From Capra hircus (Eukaryota; Chordata; Mammalia; Artiodactyla; Bovidae), in NCBI RefSeq assembly GCF_001704415.2, contig NC_030816.1:78137713-78201712 (forward strand): a stretch of 64,000 nucleotides of DNA, written 5' to 3'. The translations under genes and the position numbers were made by a program. The notes below the pieces were generated by a model. It was given only the letters and a program-made list of their open reading frames with translations, ran no database searches and was not told the DNA's origin. Below are positions 1 to 10,401 of the stretch, in pieces (the first letter of the stretch is position 1; the number at the start of each line of letters is the position of its first letter).

Positions 1-27
1 CACAACAGTGATAAAGCTAATGTTATG

Positions 28-269
28 TTCAGTTCAGTTCAGTTCAGTCGCTCAGTCGTGTCCAACTCTGTGACACCATGAATCGCAGCACACCAGGCCT
101 CCCTGTTCATCACCAACTCCCGGAGTTCACTCAGATTCATGTCCATCCAGTCAGTGATGTCATCCAGCCATCTCATCCTCTGTCGTCCCCTTCTCCTCCT
201 GGCTCCAACCCCTCCCAACATCAAAGTCTTTTCCAATGAGTCAACTCTTCGCATGAGGTGGCCAAAGTA
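28..269 (-). mobile_element. BovB LINE, 3' terminal segment (half of a split element)
   Basis: The segment begins with the BovB tail, a run of CAGTT units (CTGAA on the element strand), and carries the BovB 3' end in reverse orientation. It stops at the element position reading TACTTTGGCC, where sequence from the opposite strand takes over. Together with 268-1668 it forms one element whose 5' part is inverted. No target-site duplication is evident at the outer edges (27/28 and 1668/1669). Confidence 0.93.
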
Positions 270-1668
270 AGAAGAGGTGGCAAGAATACACAGAAGAACT
301 ATACAAAAAAGATCTTCACGACCCAGATAATCATGATGGTGTGATCACTCATCTAGAGCCCTATGTCCTGGAATGTGAAGTCAAGTGGGCCTAAGAAAGC
401 ATCACTACGAACAAAGCTAGTGGAGGTCATGGAATTCCAGTGGAATTATTTCAAATCCTGAGAGATGATTCTGTGAAAGTGCTGCACTCAATATGCCAGC
501 AAATTTGGAAACTCAGCAGTGGCCACAGGACTGGAAAAGGTCAGTTTTCATTTCAGTCCCAAAGAAAGGCAATGCTAAAGAATGCTCAAACTACCACACA
601 ATTGCACTCATCTCACATGCTAGTAAAGTAATGCTCAAAATTGTCCAAGCCAGGCTTCAGCAATACGTGAACCGTGAACTTCCTGATGTTCAAGCTGGTT
701 TTAGAAAAAGCAGAGGAACCAGAGATCAAATTGCCAACATCCATTGGATCATGGAAAAAGCAAGAGAGTTCCAGAAAAACATCTATTTCTGCTTTATTGA
801 CTATGCCAAAGCCTTTGACTGTGTGGATCACAAGAAACTGTGGAAGATTCTGAGAGAGATGGGAATACCAGACCACCTGACCTGCCTCTTGAGAAATCTG
901 TATGCAGGTCAGGAAGCAAAGTTAGAACTGGACGTGGAACAACAGACTGGTTTCAAATAGGAAAAGGAGTACGTCAAGGCCGTATATTGTCACCCTGCTT
1001 ATTTAAATTCTATGCAGAGTACATCATGAGAAACGCTGGACTGGAAGAAACACAAGCTAGAGTCAAGATTGCTGGGAGAAATATCAATAACCTCAGATAT
1101 GCAGGTGACATCACCCTTATGGCAGAAAGTGAAGAGGAACTAAAAAGCCTCTTGATGAAAGTGAAAGTGGAGAGTGAAAAAGTTGGCCTAAAGCTCAACA
1201 TTCAGAAAACGAAGATCATGGCATCCAGTCCCATCACTTCATGGGAAATAGATGGGGAAACAGTGGAAACAGTGTCAGACTTTATTTTGGGGGGCTCCAA
1301 AATCACTGCAGATGGTGACTGCAGCCATGAAGTTAAAAGACGCTTACTCCTTGGAAGAAAAGTTATGACCAACCTAGACAGCATATTCAAAAGCAGAGAT
1401 ATTACTTTGCCGACTAATGTCCATCTAGTCAAGGCTATGGTTTTTCCAGTGGTCATGTATGGATGTGAGAGTTGGACTGTGAAGAAAGCTGAGCACCGAA
1501 GAATTGATGCTTTTGAACTGTGGTGTTGGAGAAGACTCTTGAGAGTCCCTTGGACTGCAAGGAGATCCAACCAGTCCATTCTGAAGGAGATCAGCCCTGG
1601 GATTTCTTTGGAAGGAATGATGCTAAAGCTGAAACTCCAGTACTTTGGCCACCTCATGCGAAGAGTTG
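268..1668 (+). mobile_element. BovB LINE, internal reverse-transcriptase segment (inverted half)
   Basis: This covers the BovB linker and reverse-transcriptase region in the orientation opposite to 28-269. The frame is broken by an in-frame TAA at 392-394, a 1-bp loss near 510 and a 1-bp loss near 924. The RT catalytic box at 1098-1109 reads YAGD, so its first aspartate is gone and the copy is dead twice over. The QG.ILSP-type motif upstream of it is recognisable. It ends at 1668 after 28 bp (1641-1668) that are an exact inverted copy of 242-269, so the two halves overlap by 28 bp in element coordinates. Confidence 0.93.
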
Positions 1669-2285
1669 CCTCCTGCCAACTCCTCATCGATATGGCAAGC
1701 CCATTCCTAAATCCTTGGGTTACTATTTTTAAAGCAGTTTCTTGACATTTTAATCAAAGTAGCAGGTCAAGAAATGACATACTTTGTATTTGTATTAACT
1801 ATAAAACTATATTATCCCTAGCTAAACTGAAAGCGGAAGCCTAGTTTGTCAAATCAACTACATTATTCTCAAAATTCGGCTCTCAATTGTTTTTTAACAA
1901 GACATCTGTGGAGAGCCAATTTAAGATGGAAAAGTATTTCAATTCTGTGACAAAAGACCCAAAATGAGAATAGCTCGCAAAATTACCGCACTTGACTACA
2001 TTAATACATATTTTATGAATGGGGTCAAAGTGGCTATGCTTGCACTTCTTTGACTTAAAAGGAAAACAGTCCCAGTGATGAGTGTGTGAGAGAGAGAGAG
2101 CATACATGTGCATGATACAGGTGTGCCTCTATGCATGTGTAGTACTAAAGTATATCTAAGTTTAAAATGAATGCCACCATTCACAAGTAGCAGAAGAAAT
2201 AGCATGTTTCTGTAAACTGACTACAGTCTGGGAAAAGAAAATATTGTTTACTTGGAAATATGTTTATTCCCACAAAATATTTGGC
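1669..2285. other. unique AT-rich sequence, no gene seen
   Basis: No recognisable gene or repeat. There is a short (GA)n run near 2089-2100. Short open frames here lack codon structure or similarity I recognise. Confidence 0.5.
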
Positions 2286-2752
2286 TATTAGTAATAACTG
2301 ACCTGAATAGACATTTCTCCAAAGAAGATATATGGATGGCCAACAGGCACATGGAAAGATGCTCAACATCACTAATTATTAGAAAACTGCAAAATAAAAC
2401 TACAATGAGGTATCATTTCACATAAATCAAAATGATCATCAAAGTCTGCAAATAATAAATGCTGGGGAAGGCATGGAGAAAAAGGAACCCTCCTCCTACA
2501 CTGTTGGTGAGACTGTAAATCGGTACAGCCACTATGGAGAACAGTTTGAGTTTCCTTTAAAAAACTAAAAGTAGAGTTATCATACAATCCTACAGTCTCA
2601 CTCCTGGGCACATATCCAGACAAAACTCTAATTCAAAATATATATGCAAAATATACATGCACTCCAGTGTTTATTGCAGCACTATTTATAGTAACATAAA
2701 ACATGGAAGTAATCTAAATGTACATTAAGAGATGAATGGATAAACATGTGGT

Positions 2753-2759
<7 letters not shown>

Positions 2760-2809
<50 letters not shown>
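2760..2809. repeat. (TA)n(CA)n compound microsatellite inside L1
   Basis: About 31 bases of alternating TA are followed by about 19 bases of alternating AC. The run lies inside the L1 3' region and is likely length-polymorphic. Confidence 0.97.
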
Positions 2810-2958
2810 GTGGAATAACAGCCGCAAAAAAAAAAAGAATTAAATTAACACCATTTGCAACAACATGGATAGACCTAGAGATGATCATACTAAGTGAAAT
2901 AAGTCAGTAAGAGAAAAACAAATAGCATATATATCACTTACATAAAAATGATACAAAT

Positions 2959-3147
2959 GAAAGTGAAAGTCACTCAGTTGTGTCCAACTCTTTGCGACCC
3001 CATGGACTATACAGTCCATAGAAATCATCAGGCCAGAAAACTGGGTGGGTAGCATTTCCCTTCTCCAGGAGATCTTCCCAACCCAGGGATCGAACTCAGG
3101 TTTCCTGCACTGCAGGCAGATTCTTTACCAGCTGAGCCACAAGGGAA
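2959..3147 (-). mobile_element. Bov-tA SINE
   Basis: In reverse complement it shows the Bov-tA body (AAGGGAAATG, tRNA-like GTTCGATCCC box near 3086-3098) and the CTGAGTGACTTTCACTTTC tail at the left end. It is inserted in L1 sequence that continues on both sides. The central part is divergent. Confidence 0.9.
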
Positions 3148-3475
3148 TATATTTATAAAACTGGAACAGACTCACAGACAGGGAAAACAAATGTATGGTT
3201 ATCAAAGGGGATAACAGGAGGCAGGAGACAAATTAGGATTATGGGAGTAACATATACCCACTACTATATATAAAGTAGATAAATAACAAGATCTATTGTA
3301 CATCACAGGGAACCATATTCAATATCTTGTAATAAGCTATAATGGAAAAGAATCTGGAAAAGAAATGTGTATATGTACATATATAACTGAAACACTTTGC
3401 TGTATACTTGAAACTAACACAAAATTGTGAATTAACTATATTTCCGTTTAAAATGGCTAAAAAAAGAAAAGAAGA

Positions 3476-3924
3476 AAACAGAGTTACAATATTTGCATTT
3501 GGATAAATTTAGGCTTGTCTAAAATAAGACTGTTAGAAATAACATTTATTAACCAGTTTGTATCCACTGTATCTTATTTAATCATATAAGGTGTGGATTA
3601 TCTCTACAGTTGAGGAAATCAATGTTTAAGGAATTAACATGGCCAAGGTCATAGGTAAAAAGTACTGGCTGAGGAATGAATCCAATTAAATTTTATATCA
3701 TAGACCTACCCTACTCTCCTCCCAGTCTGTTTTCCCCTTCACTCAGTGGTGGCTTTGAGAACTAGATTGTAGCATTTATATACTGACAGTTTGAATGCTA
3801 TAAGACCTTTATATAGGTTTGTTTAGATGTACTCAGTGTATCTTTGTATCTGTGTGTAAAAGTAAGCAGTCAAATGATGTTTAATGACTAGCATAGGGAA
3901 TTAGAAATTCAGTAATGGGGATCC
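3476..3924. other. unique sequence, no gene seen
   Basis: No repeat or coding structure that I recognise. Confidence 0.4.
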
Positions 3925-4140
3925 CATTTGACTCATTTGAAAAGGTCCTGATGCCAGGGAAGATTGAAGGTAGGAGGAGAAGGGAATGACAGAGGATGAG
4001 ATGGTTGGATGGCACCACTGACTCAATAGACATGAGTTTGAGTGAACTCCGGAAGTTGGTGATGGACAGGGAGGCCTGGCGTGCTGCAGTGCATGGGGTT
4101 GCAGAATCGGACACAACTGAACGACTGAACTGAACTGAAT
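3925..4140 (+). mobile_element. BovB LINE, short 3' fragment
   Basis: About 215 bp of the BovB 3' end in sense orientation, finishing in the CTGAA tail. It is heavily 5'-truncated. AATGGG occurs on both sides (near 3914 and 4138) and may be a short target duplication. Confidence 0.92.
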
Positions 4141-4622
4141 GGGACTCTCTAATTTTCTAAGCCTGGAGACACAAGGATTCCCTTGCCACTGGCAGTCTTA
4201 AAAGTCCAAACATCACATTTTGCATGCATAAAACGGGACGCTACAAAAATTCAAGTGTTAAGATTTGATATTTAGGGAATCAGAACAAATGACTCTTTCA
4301 TAAGTTTTTTAGTTTTTACAAGTTCCACTGAGTTCTTACAGAACACTATTACAGTGAAATGCTAATATGTGGTCCATGAAAAAATAGGTGTTAGGTGAAT
4401 ATTCAGAAATGTTGCATATCTTATTTAGGTCATGGGGACTGATACTGCGGATGAGCATTTTAAAGGCTCTGAAAAGCCCTATTGTGTGTTTATGTGTGTG
4501 TACGTGTATGAGTTGCATTTAGTTCTGTATATGTACTCACATCTTGTTTTTAAGCTAAACTGTTCAAACTTATCTGAACACAGTCTGGTTTTCTTGTTTT
4601 TGTTTTTGTTTTTGTTTTCATT
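4141..4622. other. unique sequence with (GTTTTT)n run
   Basis: No gene seen. A TG-rich stretch lies at 4482-4510. Four GTTTTT-type units at 4595-4619 directly precede the next SINE. Confidence 0.5.
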
Positions 4623-4828
4623 GAGCTTCTCTGGTAGCTCAGCTGGTACAGAATCCTCCTGCAAGGCAGGAGACCCTGGTTCAATTCCTGAGTCAGGAAG
4701 ATCCTCTGGAGAAGGGAATGGCAATCCACTCCAGTATTCTTGCCTGGAGAATCCCATGGACAGAGAAGCCTAGTGGGCTACAGTCCATGGGGTCTCAAAG
4801 AGTTGGATATGACAGAGAGACTAACAGA
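4623..4828 (+). mobile_element. Bov-tA SINE
   Basis: Full-length pattern in sense: CTTCTCTGGTAGCTCAG start, tRNA-derived box GGTTCAATTCC, body GGAGAAGGGAATGGCAA, and the end resembling GAGTTGGATATGACAGAGAG. Confidence 0.95.
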
Positions 4829-5005
4829 CATAAAAGCATTACAATGTTGTGTTCATTTCAACATTAACAACAAAATGAATCAGTTAGACATATACACAGG
4901 TCCCTTCCCTGTCGGACCTCCCTCCCATCTACTCCTCATCCCACCCATCTAGGTTGTCACAGATCACTGAGCTGAGTGCCTTGGGCTACACAGCAGATTC
5001 CCATT

Positions 5006-6917
5006 CAGTTCAGTTCAGTTCAGTTGCTCAGTTGTATCTGACTCTTTGAGACCCCATGGACTGCAGCACACCAGGCTTCCCTGTCTATCACCAACTCCCG
5101 GAGTTTACTCAAATTCACATCCATCGAGTTGGTAATGCCATCCAACCATCTCATCCTCTGTCATCCCCTTCTCCCCCCACCTTCAATACTTCCCACCATC
5201 AGGGTCTTTTCAAATGAGTCAGTTCTTCACATCAGGTGACCAAAGTATTGGAGTTTCAGCTTCAGCATCAGTCCTTCCAATGAATATTCAGGACTAGTTT
5301 TCTTTAGGATGGACTAGTTGGATCTCCTTGCAGTCCAAGAGACTCTCAAGAGTCTTCTCCAACACCACAGTTTAAAAGCACCAATTCCTCAGTGCTCAGC
5401 TTTCTTTATAGTCCAATCCTCACATCCATGTGTGACTACTGGAAAACCATAGCTTTGACTAGACAGACCTTTGCTGGCAAAGTAATGTCTCTGCTTTTTA
5501 ATATACTATCTAGGTTGGTCATAACTTTTCTTCCAAGCATCTTTTAATTTCTTGGTTGCAGTCACCATCTGCAATGATTTTGGAGCCCCAAAAAGTAAAG
5601 TCTGTCACTGTTTCCATTGTTTCCCCATCTATTTGCCATGAAGTGATGGGACCAGATGCCATGATCTTCAGTTCAGTTCAGTTCAGTCGCTCAGTCGTGT
5701 CCAACTCTTTGTGACCCCTTGAATAGCAGCAGGCCAAGCCTCCCTGTCCATCACCAACTCCCGGAGTTCACTCAGACTCACATCCATCAAGTCCGTGATG
5801 CCATCCAGCCATCTCATCCTGGGTCATCCCCTTCTCCTTCTGCCCCCAATTCCTCCCAGCATCAGAGTCTTTTCCAATGAGTCAGCTTTTCGCATGAGGT
5901 GGCCAAAGTACTTTTAGCTTTAGCATCATTCCTTCCTAAGAAATACCAGGGTTGATCTCCTTCAGAATGGACTGGTTGGATCTCCTTGCAGTCCAAGGGA
6001 CTCTCAAGAGTCTTCTCCAACACCACAATTCAAAAGCATCAATTCTTTGGCGCTCAGCCTTCTTCAGAGTCCAACTCTCACATCCATACATGACCACTGG
6101 AAAAACCATAGCCTTGACTAGACGGACATTAGTCGGCAAAGTAATGTCTCTGCTTTTGAATATACTATCTAGGTTGGTCATAACGTTTCTTCCAAGGAGT
6201 AAGCGTCTTTTAATTTCATGGCTGCAGTCACCATCTGCAGTGATTTTTGAGCCCCCCAAAATAAAGTCTGACACTGTTTCCACTGTTTCCCCATCTATTT
6301 CCCATGAAGTGATGGGACTGGATGCCATGATCTTAGTTTTCTGAATGTTGAGCTTTAGGCCAACTTTTTCACTCTCCTCTTTCACTTTCATCAAGAGGCT
6401 CTTTAGATCCTCTTCACTTTCTCCCAAAAGGGTGGTTTCATCTGCATACCTGAGGTTATTGATATTTCTCCCGGCAATCTTGATTTCAACTTGTACTTCA
6501 TGCAGCCCAGCATTTCTCATGAGGTACTCTGCATATAAGTTAAATAACCAGGGTAACAATGTACAGCCTTGATGTACTCATTTCCCTATTTGGAACCAAT
6601 CTGTTTCTAACTGTTGCTTCTTGACCTGCATACAGATTTCTCAAGAGGCAGGTCAGGTGGTCTGGTATTCCCATCTCTTTCAGAATTTTCCAGTTTGTTG
6701 TGATCCACACAGTTAAAGGCTTTGGTATAGTCAATAAAGCAGAAGTAGATGTTTTTCTGGAACTCTCTTGCTTTTTCGATGATCCAGTGGATGTTAGCAA
6801 TTTGATCTCTGGCTCCTCTGCCTTTTCTAAAACCAGCTTGAACATCTGGAAGTTCATGGTTCAAGTACTGTTGAAGCCTGGCTTGGTGAATTTTTGAGCA
6901 TAACTTTGCTAGCATGT
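5006..6917 (-). mobile_element. older BovB LINE copy, interrupted (5006-5668 and about 6321-6917)
   Basis: The 3' end (5006-5668) is an older-looking BovB whose coding variant reads EYSLEGLM. Sequence from 6335 to 6917 continues the element exactly where 5668 stops, and also looks more decayed than the segment between. Read this way, one older, roughly 1.25-kb BovB was split at the sequence GATGCCATGATCTT, which is present at both 5655-5668 and 6321-6334. In the right part the RT box reads YADE. An alternative is that 5669-6917 is one separate element abutting 5006-5668. Confidence 0.7.
5669..6320 (-). mobile_element. younger BovB LINE 3' segment nested in an older copy
   Basis: It starts with a fresh CAGTT tail at 5669 and carries the GIS-type variant of the BovB C-terminal region (about 5936-5950) rather than the EYSLEGLM type next to it. 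By eye it is closer to other young copies in the window than its flanks are. Its 5' limit coincides in element coordinates with the insertion point of the host copy, which is unusual. Confidence 0.7.
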
Positions 6918-7121
6918 AGCTCTCTTTCTTACACACAGTAGTGTACACATCTCAGTCCTAAATTCCCAATTCGTCCCACCCTCCCCTTTCTTCCCTGTGT
7001 CCACACCTCTGTTTTCTATGTCTGCATCTCTATTGTTGCCCAGCAAATAAGTCCATCTGTACCATGATTCTAGATGCCACATATATTCATTAATATATGA
7101 TACTTGTTTTTCTCTTTAACA

Positions 7122-7555
7122 AATCACAGAATGGTTTGCTTAAGCACTTCAAAAAGCCCAACATAGAGCATTAGTTCCAGTTAGCACAAATCTGTTTCAA
7201 ATTCAATGTTTTACTAGAATGAATGACAAGGTCTTATAATTCTAGGCACTAACCAGGATTCTAAAATTGATTATCGATCTCTTATTCTCTCTCATTCAAA
7301 ACATAAGGTCTAAATACAAACAAGATAATGAAAATATCTGAAAATAGAACAGATTGTATTTTGTTTGGGTTCTCACTTTTGTTTTGTTTCATTTTGAAGT
7401 TTGTTGCTTTCTGGTTACCATCCTAAACCGGGAAAAAATCTACATAGCTTTGGGATATGTTTTCGGTGCTTTAAACTACACGTTGCTAGTAAGAAGCCTT
7501 ACAACAGACAGATTCTTTTGTTTTGAATGAAACATCTTGGAGGAAAAAATGTGTT
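7122..7555. other. unique AT-rich sequence, no gene seen
   Basis: No coding structure or recognised repeat between two L1 tails. Confidence 0.4.
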
Positions 7556-7740
7556 TCCTTTTTATTGAAGTATAATTGCTTTACAATGTTGTATTAGTTC
7601 CTGCTGACCAATGAACAGAATCAGCTATACCTATGCATATATCCCCTCCTTGGACCTCCCTCCCACCCTGATCCCACTCCACCCATCTAGGTCTTCACAG
7701 AGAATTTAACAGAGATCCCCGTGCTGTGCAGCAAGGTCCC
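7556..7740 (-). mobile_element. L1 3' UTR fragment
   Basis: Antisense ruminant L1 3' UTR, recognised by TTTATTGAAGTATAATTGC and TTACAATGTTGTATTAG and by the C-rich block that follows. Confidence 0.85.
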
Positions 7741-8145
7741 TCTAGAAAATAGGTTTCTTTTAAAGAGTGATCTATATTTAACTGTGAAAATCATACCAAA
7801 GGTTAAATAATTACAGTCTTTCTTGTGAAACAATACAAGATCAGAAATCAAAAAACTTGGGTTCTGGTGCCAGCTGTGTGGGTTTGGCATCTCGTGCTAC
7901 TGGCTGCCTAGGGGCTCTCTTCTACCTTTAGGAAGGGACTTCCCTACCTTCTTTTGCTAGCCAATGAATCAGACTCATTTCTGGTCTTGATTAATTACCC
8001 CCATTCAGGCTCTTGGGACTAACTACTCCTAGTGAACAACAGAAGAGGTAGCCACCAAAGCTTCCTTTTGTAAAAGAACTTATTATACTGAACAAAAATT
8101 CATATTAAAAGCAGAAAGAAGCATATGGCATATTTGAGTCCAGAT
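7741..8145. other. unique sequence, no gene seen
   Basis: No recognisable gene or repeat. Confidence 0.4.
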
Positions 8146-8345
8146 TACTAGCTCAGTGGTAAAGAATCAGCCTGCCAATGCAAGAGATATGGGTTTGATC
8201 CTGGGTCAGGAAGATCCCATGGAGAAGGAAATGGCAACCCATTCCACTGTTCTTGCCTAGGAAAGCCCATGGACAGAAGAACCTGTTGGGTTACAGTCCA
8301 AGGGGTTGCGAAGAGTCAGACATGACTTAGCAGTTAAACAAAAAC
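8146..8345 (+). mobile_element. Bov-tA SINE
   Basis: Sense copy with GGGTTTGATCCTGGGTCAGG (tRNA box B region), GAGAAGGAAATGGCAACCCA and a GAGTCAGACATGACTTAGC end. Moderately diverged. Confidence 0.94.
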
Positions 8346-10170
8346 CTTTGAAATTCCACCTCTCCTTGAATTCTAAAGTATGACCCCTTGTTACACTCTG
8401 CACTCCAAAGTGTCTGGTTCTAGCAATGAAACATGGAAGAGAAGGTGAGTTCTCTACTGCTTACATAAATAGACATCTTTGCCAATGAGTAATCCACTCC
8501 CAAAGTTTTCTTGTGGGTAGGTGGCTCTGCTTTTATGGATTCTGTCATGAATGGGATTTTGAAGTCTATGACTGACTAAAACATTGATCAGCTTCAGAAA
8601 TATCCCAAGCCTGGTACTGGCTTCACTTGCAACGTTGGGTGTCATCAAGGATGGGAAGGAGGAAATAAAAGTGGAAGAGAGCGCTACAAAGAGTGAAAAT
8701 AAAAATATTAAAGGGGCCTTCCTCCAGCAGTACTCTTGGGCCTGTCACTTCACCACTTAAGACCTCTATTTCCTCCCAGAGATTAATAAAATGGGAAAAG
8801 GCAGGCTCTTAAATTCCTTCCAGTGATAGGAAGCACGTACTGATCTTTGTATCACTAGAGATTAAAAGTGCCCCAAATAAGCTTCAGTTTGAACCTAAAA
8901 GCTTTTGGAAACTTTATTTTTCAATGTAGGCTAAAAAACAGCTCAAGGGTATTTGCTGGTTGACTTTCTGGAGAACATAACAGTTTAAGAAGTTCTTTTT
9001 AAAAATGGAAAGCTGATGGTAGATTAAAATATTGTATCTATGTCAAATGTTAAATTTACTGAATTTATAATAGCAACTGTGATTACAGTCAGGAAAGAAG
9101 CCTGGTCTTAGAAAATGTCAGGGAGTTGCAAGCTTTCAAGAGAGATATCTTAGCAACTAAGCAGGTCAGCTAGTTATAACTCTATGGCTGCATCTATCTG
9201 TGTGTGTTTGTACATGCACAAGATTTTCACATTTAAGAGCTGCCTTTAATAACATTAGGCATCGTAGAGTAACTCAAGACCAGCCAAACCCACACGAGTT
9301 CCTCTGATCTCACAGCACACAGTCTGGGGTGATAAACCCTGCAGGAGGTCAGTTTAGCTATCAGAGCTGCTCCCTGACCAGTGGACCATGTGATTGCTTT
9401 GCCAGGCTGCAGCCTGGAATTTGGAAACAAAGAGAGCATTAATCATGTTCCCCTCCCAGTAGCTCCAAAGCCTGAGCTATTCCTTCCCCGGCTGAAGTAG
9501 ATACTGATGGTCCCAGGAAGGTTCCAAGGGACACTCCTCACAGAGGCTGCCTCCTCTTACAGAAATCTGTAGTTCAGAAAAGCCCCAGGGTGTCACCTGC
9601 TGCTTAGGTCTTCAGCAAAATTTGACAGGTTATCTGATTAACTTGCAGACAACAAAATGCTTGCATAGATAAGGCACATATTGTCTCCTGGACAGTGCAG
9701 TTAAGTGCTGGGCTACGTTTATGATAATAGAGAGTCATAGTGCAAAGAATATTTTCTTTACTGCCTCCAGAATCCACTTTTGAGTCATAGTCCATTCAAG
9801 ATTTTGACAGCCTAGGTGCTTCATTCACCCTCTAAGAGCATAGCTTTCCTCACTCTTTGTCATCCACAGGTCTACAAGTTGCTCAGTCTGTTGATCAAAA
9901 TGCTCCTGGGCGTGCTTCCTTTCCCTCTCATTAAGGGTCTATATGTTGGTGTTCAATATAGGGACTTACTGTCCTCCGGATGTTTCTACTTGTGACTTAA
10001 GACTGGATGTAGCTGGACTTTCCTCCCTCATGGGGTCAGAGTGCTCTCCTAGCCCCCTAGCCCACAGGAGCCCAAGTGGCAACCATGGCACCACTTGGGC
10101 TTCTGGTTAGAGTTTACCCCTCACCGCTCAGCCTCCATCCATCCACTCAACTCCTGTTTATCAACAGATG
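8346..10170. other. unique sequence, no gene seen
   Basis: About 1.8 kb without an obvious repeat. Open frames are short and unconvincing, and I saw no paired splice signals bounding a sensible exon. Probably intergenic or intronic. Confidence 0.4.
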
Positions 10171-10176
10171 GGACAG

Positions 10177-10395
10177 AGTTGTTCTGGTGGTTCAGTGGTA
10201 CAGAATCTGTCTGCCCTTACAGGAGACTCGAGTTTGATCTCTGCATTGGGAAAACCCCCTGCAGAAAGGAATAGCAACCCACTCCAGTATTCTTGCCTGG
10301 GAAATCCCATGGACAGAGGAGCCTGGAGGGCTACAGTCCATGGGGTCACAAAAGAGTCAGACACAACTCAGTGACTAAACAGCAACAACAACAAA
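10177..10395 (+). mobile_element. Bov-tA SINE with (CAA)n tail
   Basis: Sense Bov-tA ending in CAGCAACAACAACAAA. GGACAG lies just outside both ends (10171-10176 and 10396-10401), a plausible short target duplication. Confidence 0.95.
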
Positions 10396-10401
10396 GGACA
10401 G

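Larger units (their letters stand above)
2286..3475 (+). mobile_element. L1 LINE 3' end (ORF2 end plus 3' UTR), sense
   Basis: The sequence follows the familiar end of L1 ORF2 (TGGATGGCCAACAGGCACAT near 2333, then the usual run through GCACTATTTATAG near 2680) and continues into the 3' UTR. It is interrupted by a Bov-tA at 2959-3147 and contains an expanded TA/CA microsatellite at 2760-2809. The coding frame is broken by many stops. Confidence 0.85.
4836..7121 (-). mobile_element. ruminant L1 3' UTR, split by BovB insertions
   Basis: The left piece (4836-5005) is antisense L1 3' UTR ending in GCAGATTCCCATT. The right piece (6918-7121) resumes with AGCTCTCTTTCTTACAC, the next bases expected in the same L1. 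Everything between is BovB. No duplicated target bases are seen at the two edges, so the site was lost, deleted or has decayed. Confidence 0.85.

Noticed and set aside
4651..4702. tRNA-like promoter boxes, here and in about 15 other places
   Set aside because: They are the tRNA-derived heads of Bov-tA and CHR SINEs. No intact tRNA cloverleaf with acceptor stem was found.
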